Shown: piece after piece, positions 50,034 to 60,364 of the stretch
How the letters are laid out: each line of letters opens with the position of its first letter
How positions within the stretch are numbered: the first letter of the stretch is position 1
From: Costus lasius
Lineage: Eukaryota > Streptophyta > Magnoliopsida > Zingiberales > Costaceae
Reading direction: 5' to 3'
DNA: 64,000 nt
NCBI GenBank assembly: GCA_027563935.2
Contig: CM050449.1
Location: forward strand, 79,453,178 to 79,517,177
The notes under the pieces: model-generated
What the model saw: only the letters and a program-made list of their open reading frames with translations
Told to the model about the DNA's origin: nothing
The model's database searches: none
Program-made: the position numbers and the translations under genes

Positions 50034-50816
50034 TGTTGGGGTATGCCCTTAAGGCTAATGTTTGAGGCCTTTGGGATTGTAACAGTATCATGTAATAAAC
50101 TCTTATGTTTATAAAGGCATGGTTATTATTCAGGTTGTTACCTTGTCTGCTGTAATAAGTGTACTTCTGAATAATGTCTCAGAGCTGTTCAGCTAGGCTG
50201 ACATGCTATATGTCCTTAGTCGAGATATCTTGGTGAACATGAGACAGCCTTGATATGATTGAGACTAATATGTGTTCTAATCTTATAGGATGCTACGAGC
50301 ATGGAATAAGATGTAGACTCATGGGTACATTGGATGTACTGGACAGACCCTATTAGGATATTCAATTGCTTGTCACAATGTGAATGATCCTTGATTGCAA
50401 CAAGTGGCACATGTCCTCTGACTTGAGATCACTTGTGTTTCTAAATGATGATTGTCATTGTTTTGAGGTAGTTCAATATCATTTGAAACACAATGATTAT
50501 AGACTATCTTGGATGGTGAGCATGAATCAGGTTAGGACACTAGTGATAGATATAGGATTGCCGTCTCCTTAATTGGAGTGTGATGTTCTAAAGGGGCCCC
50601 CTTAAATGAGATGATTGAGAAAGTGTATGGCCATACCCAGGTGACTATGTTCATCTGGTCTAATCATGCTCATCATATTGGAGTCACAAGCTTGACCTGC
50701 TTGTCCAATAAGAACATCCAGTGGCAAAGGATACATGTATGCCTTGTGAATGGATTCACACTTGTGCTGTGGTTTGGGTGTAGTCTTGGAAGACTCTTTC
50801 CTTTATATCGGGAGAC

Positions 50817-50866
50817 AGTGATGTGTTGCTAGATACCCCTCACTGATCGTGATAACGTGAGTTATC
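50817..50866 (+). promoter_or_regulatory. Double inverted repeat of the family 1 LTR
   Basis: AGTGA (50817-50821) and TCACT (50840-50844) enclose TGTGTTGCTAGATACCCC. Six bases on is GATAAC-GTGA-GTTATC (50851-50866). It lies just downstream of the candidate TATA element, so it would fall near the start of the transcript or in the 5' untranslated part of R. This is inference from position. Confidence 0.55.
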
Positions 50867-51453
50867 GTTACCGACATTTAAAGGAAACCCTCAGGGTCGC
50901 ACAATTTGATGATATGGCTTACTTGAGTCAGATCGTGTGGACTGAATTGTTTGGGTTCAGTTTAAAGGGATTTGATCTTTGATTGTAAGTGAGATCTGGT
51001 CTGATCATGTTTGATTGATTAGGGCTTGAGATCGGTAAGCTTCGATCGAGAGAGATGATGCTAGATCGGTGAGATCAGGAGCATCAGGAGATGAACGGTT
51101 AGATCTTGAGCCTTAGGGTTCAATGTGGTCTAGACCAAGTGGCTTGGCTTATTTGAGATCTTGAACCAAATCTAATAGAACCGGTTCACTATGTGAACGT
51201 TTGGTTCAATTAGTGAGAAGTTTCGAGCGTTCACTTGGAGTGAACGCATGAGCCATAAACACTTACCATTTGTGGATGGCAGTTTTCTATGTTGAAAACC
51301 AAAATGCCTCCATGTGGTAAATGGGGGCTGATCGAACTTCACTTGGCTTCTTGCAATTTTTGCGTGTGAAAGAAGTGGTGGATGAAGGTGTGGAGCTCTC
51401 GGCCAAGCTTGATCTCTCATCATCCCCTTCCATTCGACAAGAAAGCTTGGGTG

Positions 51454-51469
51454 CCTTGCTAGCACAAGG
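51454..51469 (+). promoter_or_regulatory. U5 hairpin CCTTG-CTAGCA-CAAGG, K 5' LTR
   Basis: A 5-bp stem with a 6-base loop. The loop is invariant in the family 1 LTRs I checked, while the stem changes in pairs (CTTTG/CAAAG in S1 at 10797-10812). Confidence 0.5.
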
Positions 51470-51722
51470 GACGCCAAGGAAGTAAGCGCTCTTCATCTTG
51501 TGTGTGAACTTTTGGAGGAGATCTAAGTTGCTCTCTTCTTCCAAGCCGACCTCCAAGGCAATGGCGTTTGTATGAATCTCCTTCTTGATCCAATCAATAG
51601 ATCTAAGTTGATTATATGAGCATATAAGCGATTGTCTTGATGAAACCCTAGCAAAATGCATGCGCCCCCTGAATTAGGGTTTTTCATCTGCTTGCGCTCC
51701 CCCTCGAAGGGGACTCCTCAAT

Positions 51723-51734
51723 TGGTATCAGAGC
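51723..51734 (+). promoter_or_regulatory. Primer binding site, element K
   Basis: TGGTATCAGAGC, two bases after the 5' LTR; matches initiator tRNA-Met. Confidence 0.94.
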
Positions 51735-52501
51735 TAGGATCTTATATGGTTCATATGATTGCTTAAGGTGATCCTTGTTTGCGCTTATGATCTAAGTTTT
51801 CTCATCATGCGATAATACTAGTTGAAAGTATTTTTTTGTGGTGCATATATGAGATTGTTTTGGTGGCGCATGTGTAAAGTTGATGTTGTTGATGCATGTA
51901 TATTGCTTACATTGTTGCGCATGTTACATGTTGTTGTTTTATCAAAACTTTACTTGTGCGCCTTTGACTAGATCTAAGTTGCGCCTACTGTAAACCCTTA
52001 GACGGGTTGATGGGGTTGAAAGCATCATCTAGTTTAGATCAACCTAGTCTGATCAGACCATCTGACAGCCTAGATGGATCGACCAGATGGCACCTGTGCG
52101 CAAGCACAAGGTGGCTATAGGTCGATTGCATCACAGGCGTGTAGCGAGGTCTGGTTGAGACAACCACTGAACACACATGAGTTAGGCCCGGGGTCACACC
52201 CGCTTGCCAGAACTCATGTTGGTTGTTCAACCCTTGGCGCATGCATGGTTGACCATTAGGTCAACTCGAGTCAGTTAGGACTTGGTGCATGCAAGGGTAT
52301 GGATCTAACTAGATTGTTGAGTGGATCCCTATCAATGGACCGTTGTAAGGTTGTAGGGCACATAAGAAAATTAAAATTGATGCCAATGGGGTTTTCAAAA
52401 TTTTATTTTCTTTGTAAGGGATCACATGATGATTGATTGATGCCATATGCTTGTTTATTTTATCTTATGTGGGATGCCCATTTTAATGTGTGCTGTGCTG
52501 G

Positions 52502-52591
52502 GGCCTGCGAGCCTGGTAAATTGTAAATTATTATTTTTGTGATCTGCGTATCACTTTAATTAATTTACTATATAATTGACCTGCGAGTCAA
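52502..52591 (+). promoter_or_regulatory. Trio of CTGCG-loop inverted repeats, leader K
   Basis: GGC-CTGCGA-GCC (52502-52513), GTGAT-CTGCGT-ATCAC (52539-52554), TTGAC-CTGCGA-GTCAA (52576-52591). Confidence 0.6.
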
Positions 52592-53141
52592 ACTTGTCTA
52601 GATAGATCAAAATGTATTTTGATTAGACAAGAGCACAAAGGCACACATCCCAGAGGGGCATTCAGCTGGTGGCGCACCTGAGGTGCTCTTGGCGCAAGGG
52701 CCCTGGGTTGGACCAGATGAGATGCTAAAGACCCAAGAAGAACAAGTGAAGACTTAAGTATCTTAAGGTCTTACTTAGGCTATGGGCTTTTACCACATAA
52801 GATCCATGCTTTCTGTTATTGATTAAATAAGTAGAAAAGCATGATTTATTTATCTTCTGCTATAGCCATAGGATTTGCCTGATAGTAAGAAGATAAAAGA
52901 CCGTTAAAATCCAAACGCTAAAATATCAAGCACGTAATGCCTTCTGACGCGAAACCTCACTGTTCTGACTATCGTTGGAGCCGTGTTGTACCCACTCAGT
53001 GGGCACGTCCATCTATCTTCAGACGGTGCTGGATTACACCTGCGTGTTACAGAGAAGGGATTTATCGCTTCTCGTTGCTCAGCATAGCACGTGGTGGTCC
53101 AGGGAGTAGGTCGGGTCAGCTTGACCATGTAGGCTACATAT

Positions 53142-53369
53142 GTGGCGCATATGGTAGCACATGGAGGCAGCCATCTGTGGGGTCAGAGATTGTGTTGTAC
53201 CAACTCAGTTGGCACAGTCTGCTGGATTGCCCAGATGAAGGGGAATCGCACGGGTTGGCGATTGGCAGGGACTGCCTACCAGAAATTAGTACTTGTACTC
53301 TCTGTGCATCTTATCTCGCCTGAGCGGGACGCGGAGACCAAGTATGAAATCTGGATCCCATCTCACTAA
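53142..53369 (+). other. Conserved 75-codon upstream open frame in leader K
   Basis: Counterpart of the frames in A and F, ending 152 bases before the gag ATG. No domain recognised; coding status unknown. Confidence 0.35.
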
Positions 53370-53521
53370 AAGAGTTCTACTCTTTCGGGCTGTTTTGCTG
53401 GATTTTTCAGCCAGATAAAATAGTGAGAAAAGAATCTTTCTTAAGTCCTGGATTGATTCTAAACATTGATACTGACCTTGCTGTTCTTGCATTGTTGTAG
53501 ATTCCTGCAGCAACGAACACC

Positions 53522-56500
53522 ATGAGCTTCAATGTGCGATCCCTACTGGAAAGGGAGAAGTTTGCTGGGCCAAACTTCTCAGACTGGTTCGGACACCTTA
53601 AGATCGTTCTTAAGGCTGAGAGGAAACTGTATGTCCTCGAGACGGCTGTGCCGCCTCAACCCGCTGCGAACGCCGCAAGGGCGGTTCGTGATGCCTATGA
53701 AAAGCACGTCAATGATAGCATTGATGTCGCTTGCCTGATGCTAGCGTCTATGACGCCACCGCTGCAGCGTCAGCATGAGGATATGTCGGCTATAGAAATT
53801 ATAGCGAACCTCAAGATGCTGTATGCTGCACAGGCGAGGACAGAACGCTATAATTTGACAAAGCTTTTCTTTCAGAGAAAACTGGCTGAAGGGAGCCCAG
53901 TGGTAGCTCACGTGCTCAAGATGATTGGGCACAAGGAGGCTCTGGAGAAACTGGGGCATACCATCAACCAGGAGCTTGCTGTAGACATTATTCTGCAGTC
54001 TCTCCCGCCTTCCTTCGATGCGTTCATTATTAACTTTAATATGAACAAAATCGATTGTACTCCGGCAGAGCTGCTGAATATGCTCTTGACTACTGAGGAG
54101 ACTCTGAAGGGAAAGCCTTCAACCTCTGTCTTAATGGTTCCTTCTAGGAACAAGAAGAAGGGGAAGAAGGGCAAAGCCCCTGTCAAGAACTATAGCAAGG
54201 CTCTGAAACAGAAGGTAAAGCGGTCCAAGGACAACAGGTGTTTCCACTGTGGCCAGCTGGGTCACTGGAAAAAGGACTGTAAAGCGCTCCAAGGAGATAA
54301 GAAGGGAAGCATCGCTTCTGGCTCAGGTATATACGTGACGGAAGTCATGGTTTCTTCTTCTTCTATTTCATGGGTGTTGGACACTGCATGTGGAGTTCAC
54401 ATTTGTTCAAATGTACAGGAACTCAAGAGAAGAAGACAGGTGGGACAGCATGAGGTGGACCTACGCGTTGGCAACGGGGCACGGGTTGCTGCTGCTGCTG
54501 TAGGAGACTATTTCATCTCATTACCATCTGGCATTGTATTAGAACTAAACAGTTGTTACTTTGTTCCCAGTATTACTAAAAATATTGTCTCTATTCCTGC
54601 TCTTGTCAGGAAAGGATTTGCCTTTGAATGCAATATTTCAAAGTGTGTTTTATCTTTAGATAATATTGTTTATGCAACTGGTTCAATTAACAATGGGTTA
54701 TACATGTTGGACATGGAAAGTTCTATACAAAATGTTGATGCTAAGAAAGCCAAGTATGCTGAAGACAGCACCTTGTTATGGCATAGTCGTTTAGGCCATA
54801 TTAACAAGAAGCGCATTAAGCGGTTGCATGATCATGGACTGCTGGGATCTTTCTCCTATGAGGAGATTGATACATGCAAAGCTTGTTTGATGGGTAAAAT
54901 GACGAAGTCACCTTTTCCTCACAAAGGTCAAAGGGCTTCAGGTTTACTTGACCTTATACACAGTGATGTGTGTGGGCCATTTAGCAAACATGCCAGAGGT
55001 GGCTATCAGTACTTCATTACCTTTACTGATGATTTCAGTAGGTATGGTTATGTCTATCTTATGAGACATAAGAGTGAATCTTTTGACAAGTTCAAAGAGT
55101 TCAAAAATGAAGTACAGAATCAGCTAGGGCGAAATATCAAGGCACTTCGTTCTGATCGAGGTGGAGAATACTTGAGTCATACGTTTACTGACTATCTGAA
55201 GGAGTGTGGGATTATCTCACAGCTCACTCCGCCAGGAACACCGCAATGGAATGGTGTGTCCGAGAGGAGAAATAGAACGTTACTTGATATGGTTCGTTCT
55301 ATGATGAGTCAGGCTACTCTTCCATATTCCTTTTGGGGATTTGCACTGGAAACAGCTGCAAAAGTACTAAACCGAGTGCCATCCAAGGCCGTTTCAAAGA
55401 CGCCATATGAATTATGGTATGGGAAACAGCCGAGCTTGACATTTATCAGGATCTGGGGCTGCGAGGCTTATGTCAAAAAGCTCGCCTCTGGGAAACTAGA
55501 GAGCAGATCTGAGAAATGTGTCTTTGTCGGTTACCCTAAGGAAACTAAGGGTTATTATTTCTACGATCCCAAAGAGAACAAAGTATTTGTTGCTCGGACG
55601 GCCATATTTCTTGAGAAGGAGTTTCTTCTGCAAGAAGCCAGTGGGAGAGAAATAAAGCTGGATGAGAATCCAGAGGAAGGACAAAGTAGTCAAGCACAGT
55701 TGGATGAGCCTGAGCCAGTGGATCAGGTTATTGAACAACCTGAGGCTCAGATATCACGGGAACCGCGTAGATCGGGAAGGATCCGTCGTCAGCCTGAGCG
55801 CTATGTCGGAGTCTACATCATTGATAATGACGAACCCCTTACTTATGTGGATGCGGTCAGTGGACCAGAGTCAGCTAGATGGCTTGAAGCTATGCGAGCC
55901 GAGATGGACTCCATGTCAGATAACCAAGTCTGGGATTTGGTTGATCCGCCTCCGGGAGTAATCCCTATAGGCTGTAAATGGATCTTCAAGAAGAAGATTG
56001 ACATGGATGGTAACGTGGTTACCTATAAAGGCAGGCTAGTAGCGAAAGGTTTCAAACAAATCTACGGGATAGATTATGATGAAACTTTCTCTCCTGTAGC
56101 CATGTTCAAGTCTATTCGGATTCTTTTCGCGATAGCAGCATATTACGATTATGAGATCTGGCAGATGGATGTGAAGACGGCTTTCCTTAATGGAAAACTG
56201 GATGAGGATGTGTATATGACACAACCTGAAGGTTTCACTAATCCAGCAGATCGTCATAAAATATGCAAGTTAAAAAGGTCCATTTATGGACTTAAACAAG
56301 CATCAAGGAGCTGGAATATTCGTTTTGATGAATCAATCTCTGAGTTTGGTTTCATCAAGAACGAAGATGACCCGTGTGTATATAAGAGGTTTAGTGGGAG
56401 CGTGATTACATTCCTAGTCCTCTACGTCGATGACATCTTGATCATTGGAAATGATATTCCTGAAATGCATGCGGTTAAGGCATAGCTAAGGAAATGTTTC

Positions 56501-57406
56501 CAGATGAAAGATTTAGGAGAAGCAGCCTATGTATTAGGTGTGAAGATCTACAGGGATAGATCTAAGAGGCTTCTCGGGCTGTGCCAGAGTACTTACATCG
56601 ATAAAGTCCTGGAGAGATTCCATTTAGAGATTTCTAAAAGCGGATATCTTCCAGTCAGACATGGTCTGAATCTTTCGAAGAGTCAGTGTCCACAAACACA
56701 GACTGAGAAAGATGAAATGGACAATACGCCTTATGCTTCGGCTATTGGATCCATTATGTATGCGATGTTGTGTACTCGCCCAGACGTCGCTTACGGGTTA
56801 AGCGTGACCAGTCGGTTCCAAAGTAATCCAGGTATGGCGCACTGGATTGCAGTCAAGAACATTTTAAAATATCTGCGGAGGACCAAAGATATGTTCTTGA
56901 TATATGGTGGTCAGGAAGAACTCAGTATAGAAGGATATACTGACGCTTCGTTCCAGTCGGACCAGGATGATTTCCGATCGCAATCAGGCTATGTTTTTAG
57001 CTTGAATGGTGGAGCAGTGGTGTGGAAAAGTTTCAAACAGTCAACTGTTGCTGATTCCACAACAGAAGCCGAGTATGTTGCAGCCTCGGAAGCATCCAAG
57101 GACGCAGTGTGGATTCGTAAGTTCGTGAGAGAACTTGGTGTCGTTCCTTCGAGTGCAGATCCTTTGGTTATCTTCTGTGATAACACTGGAGCTATAGCAC
57201 AAGCAAAGGAACTACGGTCGCACCAGAAGTCCAAGCACATACAGAGACGGTTTCACTTGATCCGGGAGATCATTGATCGTGGCGAGATCAAAGTCTGCAA
57301 GGTTCATACAGACGACAATCTGGCTGACCCGCTTACCAAGCCTCTGGCGCAGCAGAAGCATGAGAAGCACTGTAATAACATGGGTTTGAGATTTCTCAAC
57401 CATTAG
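53522..57406 (+). pseudogene. gag-pol: Nearly intact gag-pol polyprotein of element K, one amber codon
   Basis: One frame of 1294 codons plus stop, interrupted only by TAG at 56483-56485 (codon 988), where sister copies have a Trp codon. The start is ATG 53522 (MSFNVRSLLEREKFAG). In order: copia gag (1 to about 210), basic tract, CCHC knuckle (240-253), protease LDTACG (Asp 287), gag-pre-integrase LLWHSRLGHI, and integrase D482, D545, E581 with 35 residues between the last two. Then an integrase tail and linker with a basic SREPRRSGRIRRQP motif, RT with YVDD (968-971), and RNase H with Asp 1141, STTEAEY and CDNTGA. The amber codon falls about 17 residues after YVDD, so the last part of RT and all RNase H would be lost from most product. 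Confidence 0.93.
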
Positions 57407-57409
57407 ATT

Positions 57410-57425
57410 AAGTGCAAGTGGGAGA
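57410..57425 (+). promoter_or_regulatory. Polypurine tract, element K
   Basis: AAGTGCAAGTGGGAGA, one base before the 3' LTR. Confidence 0.9.
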
Positions 57426-57426
57426 T

Positions 57427-59112
57427 TGTTGGGGTATGCCCTTAAGGCTAATGTTTGAGGCCTTTGGGATTGTAACAGTATCATGTAATAAACTCTTATG
57501 TTTATAAAGGCATGGTTATTATTCAGGTTGTTACCTTGTCTGCTGTGATAAGTGTACTTCTGAATAATGTCTCAGAGCTGTTCAGCTAGGCTGACATGCT
57601 ATATGTCCTTAGTCGAGATATCTTGGTGAACATGAGACAGCCTTGATATGATTGAGACTAATATGTGTTCTAATCTTATAGGATGCTACGAGCATGGAAT
57701 AAGATGTAGACTCATGGGTACATTGGATGTACTGGACAGACCCTATTAGGATATTCAATTGCTTGTCACAATGTGAATGATCCTTGATTGCAACAAGTGG
57801 CACATGTCCTCTGACTTGAGATCACTTGTGTTTCTAAATGATGATTGTCATTGTTTTGAGGTAGTTCAATATCATTTGAAACACAATGATTATAGACTAT
57901 CTTGGATGGTGAGCATGAATCAGGTTAGGACACTAGTGATAGATATAGGATTGCCGTCTCCTTAATTGGAGTGTGATGTTCTAAAGGGGCCCCTTAAATG
58001 AGATGATTGAGAAAGTGTATGGCCATACCCAGGTGACTATGTTCATCTGGTCTAATCATGCTCATCATATTGTAGTCAAAAGCTTGACCTGCTTGTCCAA
58101 TAAGAACATCCAGTGGCAAAGGATACATGTATGCCTTGTGAATGGATTCACACTTGTGCTGTGGTTTGGGTGTAGTCTTGGAAGACTCTTTCCTTTATAT
58201 CGGGAGACAGTGATGTGTTGCTAGATACCCCTCACTGATCGTGATAACGTGAGTTATCGTTACCGACATTTAAAGGAAACCCTCAGGGTCGCACAATTTG
58301 ATGATATGGCTTACTTGAGTCAGATCTTGTGGACTGAATTGTTTGGGTTCAGTTTAAAGGGATTTGATCTCTGATTGTAAGTGAGATCTGGTCTGATCAT
58401 GTTTGATTGATGAGGGCTTGAGATCGGTAAGCTTCGATCGAGAGAGATGATGCTAGATCGGTGAGATCAGGAGCATCAGGAGATGAACGGTTAGATCTTG
58501 AGCCTTAGGGTTCAATGTGGTCTAGACCAAGTGGCTTGGCTTATTTGAGATCTTGAACCAAATCTAATAGAACCGGTTCACTATGTGAACGTTTGGTTCA
58601 ATTAGTGAGAAGTTTCGAGCGTTCACTTGGAGTGAACGCATGAGTCATAAACACTTACCATTTGTGGATGGCGGTTTTCTATGTTGAAAACCAAAACGCC
58701 TCCATGTGGTAAATGGGGGCTGATCGAACTTCACTTGGCTTCTTGCAATTTTTGCGTGTGAAAGAAGTGGTGGACGAAGGTGTGGAGCTCTCGGCCAAGC
58801 TTGATCTCTCATCATCCCCTTCCATTCGACAAGAAAGCTTGGGTGCCTTGCTAGCACAAGGGACGCCAAGGAAGTAAGCGCTCTTCATCTTGTGTGTGAA
58901 CTTTTGGAGGAGATCTAAGTTGCTCTCTTCTTCCAAGCCGACCTCCAAGGCAATGGCGTTGGTATGAATCTCCTTCTTGATCCAATCAATAGATCTAAGT
59001 TGATTATATGAGCATATAAGCGATTGTCTTGATGAAACCCTAGCAAAATGCATGCGCCCCCTGAATTAGGGTTTTTCATCTGCTTGCGCTCCCCCTCGAA
59101 GGGGACTCCTCA
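57427..59112 (+). repeat. 3' LTR of element K (family 1)
   Basis: 1686 bp, near-identical to 50034-51720. It is followed directly by another primer binding site instead of flanking DNA, so it also looks like the 5' LTR of a second unit. Confidence 0.95.
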
Positions 59113-59114
59113 AT

Positions 59115-59126
59115 TGGTATCAGAGC
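59115..59126 (+). promoter_or_regulatory. Second primer binding site after the K 3' LTR
   Basis: TGGTATCAGAGC in the normal spacing from the LTR end, followed by K-type leader to about 59318. It indicates a tandem LTR-internal-LTR-internal arrangement. Confidence 0.9.
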
Positions 59127-59334
59127 TAGGATCTTATATGGTTCATATGATTGCTTAAGGTGATCCTTGTTTGCGCTTATGATCTAAGTTTTCTCATCAT
59201 GCGATAATACTAGTTGAAAGTATTTTTTTTGTGGCGCATATATGAGATTGTTTTGGTGGCGCATGTGTAAAGTTGATGTTGTTGATGCATGTATATTGCT
59301 TACATTGTTGCGCATGTTCCATGGTGGCGCATGG

Positions 59335-60364
59335 TTCGGGAAGCTTATGAAAAGCATGTCAATGATAGCATTGACGTCGCTTGCCTTATGCTAGCGTCTA
59401 TGACGCCACAGCTGCAGCGTCAGCATGAGGATTTATCTGCTATAGAAATTATAGCAAACCTCAAGATGCTGTATGCAGCACAGGCAAGGACTGAACGCTA
59501 TAACTTGACGAAACTTTTCTTTCAGAGCAAACTGACTGAAGGGAGTCCAGTGGGAGCTCACGTACTCAAGATGATTGGGTACAAGGAGGCTCTAGAGAAA
59601 CTGGGACACACCATCAATCAAGAGCTTGTTGTAGACATCATCCTGCAGTCTCTCCTGGCCTCTTTCGATCCGTTCATCATTAATTTTAATATGAATAAGA
59701 TCGACTATACGCCTGCAGAGTTACTGAATATGCTCTTGACTACTGAGCAGACTCAGTCTCGTGAGAAGGGAACGCCTTCATCCTCTGTCCTAATGGTTCC
59801 GTCTAGGAACAAGAAGAAGGGGAAGAAGGGCAAAGCCCCTGTCAAGAGCTACAAGAAGGCACTGAAACAAAAGCTCAAGCGGTCGAAGGAATACAGATGT
59901 TTCCATTGTGGCCAGCTGGGTCACTGGAAAAAGGACTGTAAAGCGCTCCAAGGAGAGAAGAAGGGAAGCAACTCTTTCGCTTCTGGCTCAGGTATTTACG
60001 TGACTGAAGTCATGTTATCTTCTTCTATTTCATGGGTGTTAGACACTGAATGTGGAGTTCACATATTTTCAAATGTACAGGAACTCAAGAGAAGAAGACA
60101 GGTGGGACAGCATGAGGTGGACCTACGAGTAGGAAACGGGGCATGGGTTGCTGCTGTTGCTGTAGGAGTTTATCACATCTCTTTACCATCTGGACTTGTA
60201 TTAGAACTGGACAATTGTTATTTTGTACCATGCATAACTAAGAATATTATCTCTATTCCTGCTCTTGTCAGGAAAGGGTTTTCCTTTGAATGCAAGATTT
60301 CAAAGTGTTATATTTCTTTTGATAATATTGTTTATGCTACTGGGTCAATTAACAATGGGTTATT
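59335..60364 (+). pseudogene. gag: gag-protease fragment of element P
   Basis: The gag frame resumes at about codon 58 (REAYEKHVNDSIDVACLML) and runs through the CCHC knuckle CFHCGQLGHWKKDC and the protease region to SINNGLF, where the 3' LTR starts. The protease motif reads LDTECGVHIF in place of LDTACGVHIC, so it is probably inactive. Variants such as KRSKEYRCFHC and ISKCYISFDN match H and not K or F. The upstream part of the open frame (59289-59334) is leader and filler. No integrase, RT or RNase H follows. Confidence 0.85.

Larger units (their letters stand above)
50034..51720 (+). repeat. 5' LTR of element K (family 1)
   Basis: 1687 bp. It contains a TATA-like CTTTATATCG (50801-50810), the double inverted repeat (50817-50866), the U5 hairpin (51454-51469) and the terminal CCCC-TCGAA-GGGG (51700-51712). 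Confidence 0.95.
51721..53521 (+). other. Untranslated leader of element K
   Basis: 1.80 kb, homologous to the other family 1 leaders. It holds the primer binding site, the CTGCG trio and the conserved 75-codon frame, and ends CAGCAACGAACACC before the gag ATG. Confidence 0.88.
50034..59318 (+). mobile_element. Element K: complete family 1 element plus a second partial leader
   Basis: LTR 50034-51720, leader, gag-pol 53522-57406, polypurine tract, LTR 57427-59112, then a second primer binding site and about 200 bases of the same leader (59113-59318). The two LTRs differ at roughly a dozen sites by eye. No target duplication can be matched across the block. The right end joins P gag through about 16 filler bases. 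Confidence 0.88.

Noticed and set aside
51723..51734. tRNA gene fragment
   Set aside because: The match to tRNA-Met is confined to the 12-base primer binding site at an LTR edge.
56504..57406. A separate RNase H gene in K
   Set aside because: It is in the same frame as the upstream 987 codons and separated only by one amber codon, so it is one broken polyprotein.
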